Position numbers and translations under genes: made by a program. From assembly GCA_038061815.1 (NCBI GenBank), contig JBBTYK010000011.1, forward strand, positions 1 to 6,016: a DNA stretch of 6,016 nucleotides, in the 5' to 3' direction. The notes below the pieces were generated by a model, which saw only the letters and a list, made by a program, of their open reading frames with translations, was not told the origin of the DNA and made no database searches. Every line of letters starts with the position of its first letter. The stretch's first letter is position 1. This document shows positions 1-3,734 of this stretch, piece by piece. The DNA is from JBBTXJ01 sp038061815. GTDB taxonomy: Bacteria > Patescibacteriota > Patescibacteriia > Magasanikbacterales > JBBTXJ01.

Positions 1-80
1 GCCGGAGGAGGGAGTCGAACCCTCATGCCTTGCGGCACACGATTTTGAGTCGTGCATGTCTGCCATTCCATCACTCGCCC
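1..80 (-). tRNA. tRNA-Leu (anticodon CAA), 3' end cut by window edge
   Basis: Read on the minus strand, positions 80 to 1 give a class II tRNA. The D stem is ATG/CAT, the anticodon stem is CACGA/TCGTG (50-54 with 38-42), and the anticodon loop is CTCAAAA with anticodon CAA at 47-45, which reads the leucine codon UUG. The long variable arm TGCC-GCAA-GGCA (37-26) and the T arm GAGGG-TTCGACT-CCCTC (24-8) are both perfect. The long variable arm and CAA anticodon identify leucine. Base 72 is window position 1, so the discriminator base and CCA lie outside. The acceptor stem is odd: GGGCGAG (80-74) faces CTCCGGC (7-1), which leaves G2/G71, G3/G70 and C4/C69 unpaired. The identity is secure; whether this copy is functional or assembled correctly is not. 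Confidence 0.9.
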
Positions 81-86
81 GTGATA

Positions 87-95
87 TGTTATAAT
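87..95 (+). promoter_or_regulatory. Extended -10 promoter of parA
   Basis: TGTTATAAT is a perfect extended -10 element (TGn plus TATAAT at 90-95). No good -35 box is seen at the usual distance, which is typical of extended -10 promoters. Transcription would start near 101-103, giving only a 7-9 base leader before the parA ATG at 110. The element overlaps the minus-strand -10 box of the tRNA. Confidence 0.65.
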
Positions 96-116
96 GTGCA
101 CGTCTTATTATGGCAA
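88..116 (-). promoter_or_regulatory. Probable promoter of tRNA-Leu
   Basis: The minus strand shows TTGCCA (116-111), a 17-base spacer, then TATAAC (93-88). The first tRNA base at 80 lies seven bases beyond the -10 box, so transcription would start at or next to the mature 5' end. Five of six bases match each consensus hexamer. The -35 box lies inside the first codons of parA. Confidence 0.6.
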
Positions 117-886
117 AAATCGTTGCCGTTGTCAACCAGAAGGGCGGCGTGGGGAAAACCACTACGGCGGTGAACCTGGCTGCGTATCTCGCGGCGCAAG
201 GTCAGTTTGTGTTGCTGGTTGACCTTGACCCGCAGGGCAATGCCACGGCCGGCCTCGGTTTTCGGCGCGAGGACATTGAACACAGTCTGTATGATGCGCT
301 GGTCGGCGAGAAAGGCGTGCGCGAGGTGGTGCGGAACACGCTCCACGAGGGCCTCCGCGTGGTGCCGGCGACGCCCAATCTGGCCGGCGCGAACGTGGAA
401 CTGGTCAATGAGCCGGAGCGCGAGTACCGCCTGCTCCGCGTGCTGGATGAGGTGCGCCACGCCTACGATTACATCATCATTGATTCGCCGCCGTCGCTCG
501 GCCTCCTCACCATCAACGGTCTCGTGGCGGCGGATGAGGTGCTTATCCCCGTGCAGGCCGAATATTATGCGTTGGAAGGCATGGGACAGTTGCTGGAAAC
601 GATTCGGCTCATTCAGGAGCACATCAAGCCGGAACTCAAAATCGCCGGCGCGTTGCTCACCATGTACGACAGCCGCAATAAATTATCTGAAGAGGTGTGG
701 CAGGAACTGTATCGATTTTTTCCAAACACCATTTTTCGTTCCGTCATTCCGCGCACCGTGCGGCTTGCCGAGGCGCCCAGTTACGGCCAGAGCATTTTGG
801 CGTATGACCCGGAAGGGAAAGGCGCGAAGGCGTATGAACGATTGGCGCGCGAACTTGTGGCGTTGCACGCAGGAACGATGGCGTAA
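110..886 (+). CDS. parA: Chromosome partitioning ATPase ParA (Soj type)
   Basis: This 258-residue protein is a ParA/Soj ATPase, which binds DNA non-specifically in its ATP form and drives segregation of ParB-parS complexes. The deviant Walker A motif KGGVGKTT is at residues 11-18, with the signature lysine at 11 and the nucleotide-binding lysine at 16. The switch I/A' motif VDLDPQGN is at 37-44 and Walker B (YIIIDSPPSLG) at 121-131. There is no N-terminal helix-turn-helix extension, so it resembles the short chromosomal Soj rather than plasmid P1-type ParA. The ATG at 110 fits the family start directly before the IVAVVNQKGG strand. No Shine-Dalgarno sequence precedes it, and the leader is probably under ten bases. 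parB follows 29 bases downstream on the same strand, so the two likely form an operon. No truncation or missing catalytic residue is visible. Confidence 0.97.
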   Translation: MAKIVAVVNQKGGVGKTTTAVNLAAYLAAQGQFVLLVDLDPQGNATAGLGFRREDIEHSLYDALVGEKGVREVVRNTLHEGLRVVPATPNLAGANVELVNEPEREYRLLRVLDEVRHAYDYIIIDSPPSLGLLTINGLVAADEVLIPVQAEYYALEGMGQLLETIRLIQEHIKPELKIAGALLTMYDSRNKLSEEVWQELYRFFPNTIFRSVIPRTVRLAEAPSYGQSILAYDPEGKGAKAYERLARELVALHAGTMA

Positions 887-899
887 ATTATTTTTCACA

Positions 900-908
900 T
901 GCTATTTT
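900..908 (+). promoter_or_regulatory. Possible internal extended -10 element before parB
   Basis: TGCTATTTT (TG at 900-901, TATTTT at 903-908) resembles an extended -10 element, with four of six hexamer bases matching. Its spacing of seven bases to the parB ATG at 916 would produce a leaderless mRNA. The region is AT-rich by chance too, so this is only a candidate; parB may simply be cotranscribed with parA. Confidence 0.25.
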
Positions 909-915
909 CGCTCAT

Positions 916-1806
916 ATGCCACTTGGACGAGGATTAGGGTCGCTCATTCCGGACAAAAAAACCATGGCGCCGATGATGGTGGGATTATCTGCGCCAGTAG
1001 CGGCGCGGCAGGCGAGCCATGAAATTGCGGTTAATTTTATTGACCCCAATCCATTGCAGCCGCGGCGGGAGTTTGACGAAGCAACGTTGAAAGGCCTCGC
1101 GGATTCCATTGCGCAGTACGGCGTGTTGCAGCCGATTGTTGTTAGTCCGTCAGACAGGGGACGGTATTGGTTGGTGGTGGGAGAACGGCGATTGCGCGCC
1201 GCAAAAATGGCGGGACTGGAAACAATTCCGGTGATTATTCGCACCACCGAGGACCAGGACAAATTGGAACTGGCGTTGGTTGAAAACATTCAGCGCGAGG
1301 ATTTGAATCAGCTAGAGGAGGGCATGGCATATCAGCGCCTGAAAGATGAATTCGGACTCTCCGTTGAGGAAATTGCGCAGCGCGTTGGGAAATCGCGGCC
1401 GGAGATACACGGACGACTGCACCTCCTTGGGTTGCCGAAAGAGGTGAAGGAGGCGTTTCTGTCAGGTAAGATTACCTATAATCGCGCCCGCGCGCTTTCC
1501 ATTTTGCGTGAGGAACCCGAGAAGCTGATGGCGATTTGGCGCGAGGCCGTGGAGAATAAATGGAACGATAATGAGCTGGAACGGTATGCGGCGCGGCGGA
1601 AATCCAAAAAACTCATTGAGAAACACGGGAGAAACAAACCGCGACAAAATCCGATTGTTATAGAGAAAGAACGCGAACTGGAGGACGTGTTCGGCACAAG
1701 AGTGCATCTCACGCATTATAATGGCAGGTCAACCATCCAATTTAAATTTTTCTCCGATGAAGAATTCTTCAAGACGGTTGAACGTCTGTTGTCGCTCCGC
1801 GATTAG
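916..1806 (+). CDS. parB: Chromosome partitioning protein ParB (Spo0J type)
   Basis: This 296-residue ParB/Spo0J protein is a parS-binding CTPase clamp that works with ParA. Residues 2-12 (PLGRGLGSLIP) form the conserved N-terminal peptide that stimulates ParA ATPase, which supports the ATG at 916. The CTP-binding domain includes NPLQPRREF (45-53), GVLQPIVV (69-76) and the GERRLRAAKMAGL box (89-101). ENIQREDLNQLEE is at 123-135. A helix-turn-helix follows at about 147-173 (GLSVEEIAQRVGKSR onward) for parS recognition. A basic linker (about 226-245) leads to the C-terminal dimerisation domain (250-292). The length is normal for chromosomal ParB. It starts 29 bases after parA with no visible Shine-Dalgarno sequence, and its stop codon lies 14 bases from that of the convergent rel gene. 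No full parS site was recognised in this window. Confidence 0.97.
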   Translation: MPLGRGLGSLIPDKKTMAPMMVGLSAPVAARQASHEIAVNFIDPNPLQPRREFDEATLKGLADSIAQYGVLQPIVVSPSDRGRYWLVVGERRLRAAKMAGLETIPVIIRTTEDQDKLELALVENIQREDLNQLEEGMAYQRLKDEFGLSVEEIAQRVGKSRPEIHGRLHLLGLPKEVKEAFLSGKITYNRARALSILREEPEKLMAIWREAVENKWNDNELERYAARRKSKKLIEKHGRNKPRQNPIVIEKERELEDVFGTRVHLTHYNGRSTIQFKFFSDEEFFKTVERLLSLRD

Positions 1807-1823
1807 GAGGATGTCACCTCTTA
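1804..1823. terminator. Small dyad spanning the parB and rel stop codons
   Basis: TAGGAGG (1804-1810) and CCTCTTA (1817-1823) form a seven-pair stem with one G-T wobble and the loop ATGTCA. It fills the whole 14-base gap between the convergent genes and includes both stop codons. There is no T run, so it would be at best a weak bidirectional terminator. Confidence 0.25.
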
Positions 1824-3305
1824 GTGCGGAATGACGGATTTTAACCAGTCTTTGATGGTGCTCCGCGTGTGACTGCGGATTTGTGTGCGCGCGTGCGTGG
1901 TTTTGGCGAATTTGAGCCAGTCCGCGCTCGGCCCTTTGCGGTTTTTGTCGTTGATAATCTCAACCACGTCGCCATTTTTGAGCGGCGTGTCTAAACTGAC
2001 CATCTGGTCATTCACGGTGGCGCCGGTGCAAGTGTTCCCCAGGTCCGTGTGAATCGCGTACGCAAAATCCACGGGTGTGGCGTCTTCGGGAAGGTCAATG
2101 ACGTCGCCTTTGGGCGTGAATACGAAAATGCGGTTTTTGAAATAATCAATTTTGAGGAACTCAATGTCGCGCACCTTTTTCATCATCTCCTGCTGCACCT
2201 TCGCGAGTTCTTTAATCCAGCGCAGCTGCTTGTCCGGAATGCGCGAGCCGTGTTCATCGTAGTGCCAGTGCGCTGCGATACCGTACTCCGCCTCTTCGTG
2301 CATCGCGCGCGTGCGGATTTGAAATTCCACAATCTGGCCGCCGTCGCAAAAAACGGTGGTGTGCAGCGATTGATAGCCGTTTGGTTTTTGTTGCGCGATG
2401 TAATCCTTGATGCGTCCCTTGAGCGGCTTCCACAGTTTGTGAATCACGCCAAGCACGGCGTAGCAATCCGCAATTTCATTTACGACGATGCGCATGGCGA
2501 CCAAATCATACACTTTATCCATGTCGTTGTCTTTGCGGAGCATTTTGCGGTACAGCGAATAGAGATGTTTGCGGCGCCACTCGGTTTCAAGGGGTTCGAT
2601 GCCGGCCTCGCGGAGCGCCAGCCGCGTTTTTTCGGCGATGTGCGTGAAGTATTCTTCTTGGATTTTGACCCGCTCCTGCACCATGGATTTAATTCGCTTG
2701 TATTCTTTGGGATACACGTATTTGAACGAGTAGTCTTCCAACATACCCTTGATTTCGTGCATGCCGAGTCGGTTGGCGATGGGGGCGAAAATTTCAAGGC
2801 TTTCAAGCGCGATGCGGTACTGTTTTTTTGGCGGAAGAGCGCCCAGCGTTTGGAGGTTATGGATGCGGTCGGCGAATTTAATGAGGATGACCCGCGCGTC
2901 CTCCGCCATCGCCACGAACATCTTGCGCAAGTTTTCAATGTAGCGCTCAATGCCGCGGTATTTCAGTTTTCCCAATTTTGTGATGCCCGCCACCATAGAC
3001 GCAACGTCCGCGCCGAAATGTTTTTCAATTTCAGCGATGGGAACACCGGCATCTTCGGGCACGTCGTGGAGGAGCGTCGCGACGATGATGTTGGTTTCCA
3101 TGTTCATTTCCGCAAGGCGCTGCGCCGCGGCGAGCGGGTGCACGATGTAGGGGTCGCCGGATTTGCGTGCCTGTCCGCGGTGGGCTTTTTCAGCGTAATC
3201 AAAGGCGAGGTGCACCAAATCAAGGTCCGCTTGCGGATTATTTTTGTGTATCGTGGCGAGGAGTTTTTTAAGCCGTTCTTCCAGTGTCAGCGGCGCCGTT
3301 GCCAT
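1821..3305 (-). CDS. rel: Bifunctional (p)ppGpp synthetase/hydrolase, short Rel form
   Basis: This 494-residue RelA/SpoT homologue makes and degrades the stringent-response alarmone (p)ppGpp. The N-terminal HD hydrolase domain keeps its metal and catalytic residues: H56 (in VHPLAAA), H80-D81, E84-D85 and D146 (KFADRIHNLQ). The synthetase domain shows RRKHLYSLYRKM (244-255), D267 in YDLVAMRI, the RIKD motif (298-301), which is the RXKD form found in bifunctional enzymes rather than the EXDD of RelA, NGYQSLHTTV (309-318) and VEFQIRT (326-332). A TGS domain lies at about 392-452, with the conserved histidine of AIHTDLGN at 419. The protein ends about 40 residues after TGS, so the helical, zinc-finger and ACT regions of standard 700-750 residue Rel proteins are absent. 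The end is a clean stop with no sign of a frameshift. An in-frame TGA at 3317-3315 limits upstream extension of the ATG start at 3305. No strong Shine-Dalgarno sequence is seen. Confidence 0.96.
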   Translation of the reverse strand: MATAPLTLEERLKKLLATIHKNNPQADLDLVHLAFDYAEKAHRGQARKSGDPYIVHPLAAAQRLAEMNMETNIIVATLLHDVPEDAGVPIAEIEKHFGADVASMVAGITKLGKLKYRGIERYIENLRKMFVAMAEDARVILIKFADRIHNLQTLGALPPKKQYRIALESLEIFAPIANRLGMHEIKGMLEDYSFKYVYPKEYKRIKSMVQERVKIQEEYFTHIAEKTRLALREAGIEPLETEWRRKHLYSLYRKMLRKDNDMDKVYDLVAMRIVVNEIADCYAVLGVIHKLWKPLKGRIKDYIAQQKPNGYQSLHTTVFCDGGQIVEFQIRTRAMHEEAEYGIAAHWHYDEHGSRIPDKQLRWIKELAKVQQEMMKKVRDIEFLKIDYFKNRIFVFTPKGDVIDLPEDATPVDFAYAIHTDLGNTCTGATVNDQMVSLDTPLKNGDVVEIINDKNRKGPSADWLKFAKTTHARTQIRSHTRSTIKDWLKSVIPH

Positions 3306-3333
3306 ATGTACCCATCACACCATACACAGGCAT

Positions 3334-3346
3334 CACTTGACAAGTG
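3334..3346. promoter_or_regulatory. Perfect 6-1-6 dyad in the rel leader, operator-like
   Basis: CACTTGACAAGTG is a perfect inverted repeat with 6-bp arms around A3340. It lies in the predicted 5' leader of rel and contains the plus-strand -35 hexamer TTGACA (3337-3342). A regulator bound here would block the plus-strand promoter. Its role is inferred from position only. Confidence 0.3.
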
Positions 3347-3364
3347 GCTGAACGGCGTGATACT
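3337..3364 (+). promoter_or_regulatory. Candidate plus-strand promoter divergent from rel
   Basis: A consensus -35 box TTGACA (3337-3342) is followed after 16 bases by GATACT (3359-3364), or after 18 bases by TACTAT (3361-3366). Each -10 candidate matches four of six bases. There is no plus-strand gene downstream, but a strong terminator hairpin follows at 3418-3453, so the promoter would drive a short RNA. Confidence 0.45.
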
Positions 3365-3370
3365 ATAACA
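3362..3370 (-). promoter_or_regulatory. Extended -10 promoter of rel
   Basis: On the minus strand, TGTTATAGT (3370-3362) is an extended -10 element with five of six hexamer matches. No -35 box is seen at 17 bases; a TTGACG lies too far upstream (22-base spacer). The start would be near 3355, giving a leader of about 50 bases before the rel ATG at 3305. It overlaps the -10 region of the divergent plus-strand promoter. Confidence 0.5.
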
Positions 3371-3453
3371 GTGGTGATGTTTGGGGGTCCGTCAATCGGC
3401 GGACGTGCCCAGTAGCCAAAGGAAAAAACCCCGCGTGCGGGGTTTTTTCCTTT
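3371..3453 (+). ncRNA. Candidate small RNA 1 between rel and topA
   Basis: A short transcript is suggested by the upstream TTGACA/GATACT promoter and by the terminator at its end. Inside is a hairpin, GTCCGTC-AATC-GGCGGAC (3387-3404, seven pairs with one G-T), flanked by GGG (3383-3385) and CCC (3408-3410) that can pair outside it. No RNA family is recognised. It could equally be only an untranslated stretch in front of the terminator. The evidence is architecture and structure, not homology. Confidence 0.3.
3418..3453. terminator. Bidirectional intrinsic terminator
   Basis: A 17-bp perfect inverted repeat pairs 3418-3434 with 3437-3453. The GC core is CCCCGC/GCGGGG, flanked by A6 on the left and T6 on the right, so both strands give a hairpin followed by a U run. 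On the plus strand it would end candidate RNA 1. On the minus strand it lies just upstream of the rel promoter and would insulate rel from readthrough. Confidence 0.85.
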
Positions 3454-3466
3454 CTGGCGCCATTTT

Positions 3467-3475
3467 TGCTATACT
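3467..3475 (+). promoter_or_regulatory. Extended -10 promoter of candidate RNA 2
   Basis: TGCTATACT has TG at 3467-3468 and TATACT at 3470-3475, five of six hexamer matches. No clear -35 box is seen; the preceding sequence is the T-rich arm of the terminator. The start would fall near 3482, directly before the closing stem of the downstream RNA. Confidence 0.5.
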
Positions 3476-3481
3476 GTAACG

Positions 3482-3569
3482 CGTGGCTCCGGAAGGGCCC
3501 AAATATCACCATTGGCATTGGGGTTACCATTCCGGACCACATCAAAAATCCGCCTTGGAGCGGATTTTT
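3482..3569 (+). ncRNA. Candidate structured small RNA 2
   Basis: This segment of about 88 bases is bounded by an extended -10 promoter and a terminator hairpin, and it contains no ATG. Its ends close into a long stem: GTGG (3483-3486) pairs with CCAC (3537-3540) and TCCGGAA (3488-3494) with TTCCGGA (3530-3536), 11 pairs with one bulged C at 3487. Inside, CCCAA (3498-3502) can pair with TTGGG (3518-3522). A closing stem beginning one base after the predicted start is typical of stable small RNAs and of some riboswitch-like structures. The motif CCGGAAGG recalls bacterial SRP RNA, but the rest of that conserved loop is missing. No family is assigned. Confidence 0.4.
3544..3569. terminator. Bidirectional terminator, probably the original topA terminator
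   Basis: AAAAATCCGC (3544-3553) and GCGGATTTTT (3560-3569) form a perfect 10-bp stem with the loop CTTGGA. The A5/T5 flanks serve as U runs in either direction. On the minus strand it lies downstream of topA, now separated from the stop codon by the palindromic element. On the plus strand it would end candidate RNA 2. Confidence 0.8.
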
Positions 3570-3572
3570 GGT

Positions 3573-3734
3573 TAGAGCCCACCTCAAAAATAATTTTAAG
3601 GCAATTCCGCGCATCTTTTGAGCGAAAAACGTGAAGGGCGAGGAGGAATAATGGTATTATTCCGACGAGCTCTGAACGTTTTGCAGCCAAAAGAGGCCGA
3701 AATTGCGCCAAAAGGATTTTTGAGGTGGGCTCTA
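3573..3734. mobile_element. 162-bp palindromic MITE-like element at the topA stop codon
   Basis: The two ends are a perfect 19-bp inverted repeat, TAGAGCCCACCTCAAAAAT (3573-3591), with its complement at 3716-3734. The similarity continues inward: about 40 of the next 61 positions pair, with one gap, up to a perfect 8-bp apex stem GGAATAAT/ATTATTCC (3645-3652 and 3656-3663) around a 3-base loop. The apex is centred on the element. Each end carries TA, the target dinucleotide of IS630/Tc1-mariner elements, leaving a core of 158 bp (3575-3732). Removing the core and one TA gives GAA-TAA-CC followed by the terminator stem, a clean gene end. No transposase is encoded, so if mobile it needs an enzyme in trans. 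It could alternatively be a large RNA hairpin or processing site. The palindrome is certain; mobility is inference. Confidence 0.7.

Noticed and set aside
891..906. parS-like sequence between parA and parB
   Set aside because: Only the left half resembles the parS consensus TGTTTCACGTGAAACA, about 10 of 16 bases, with no dyad symmetry.
2049..3368. Long open frame of 439 codons opposite rel
   Set aside because: It is antisense to the whole rel coding region, is rich in residues expected from reverse-complemented codons, and has no recognisable domain.
3482..3540. Bacterial small SRP RNA
   Set aside because: Only CCGGAAGG matches; the following conserved AGCAGCC and the expected stem layout are missing.
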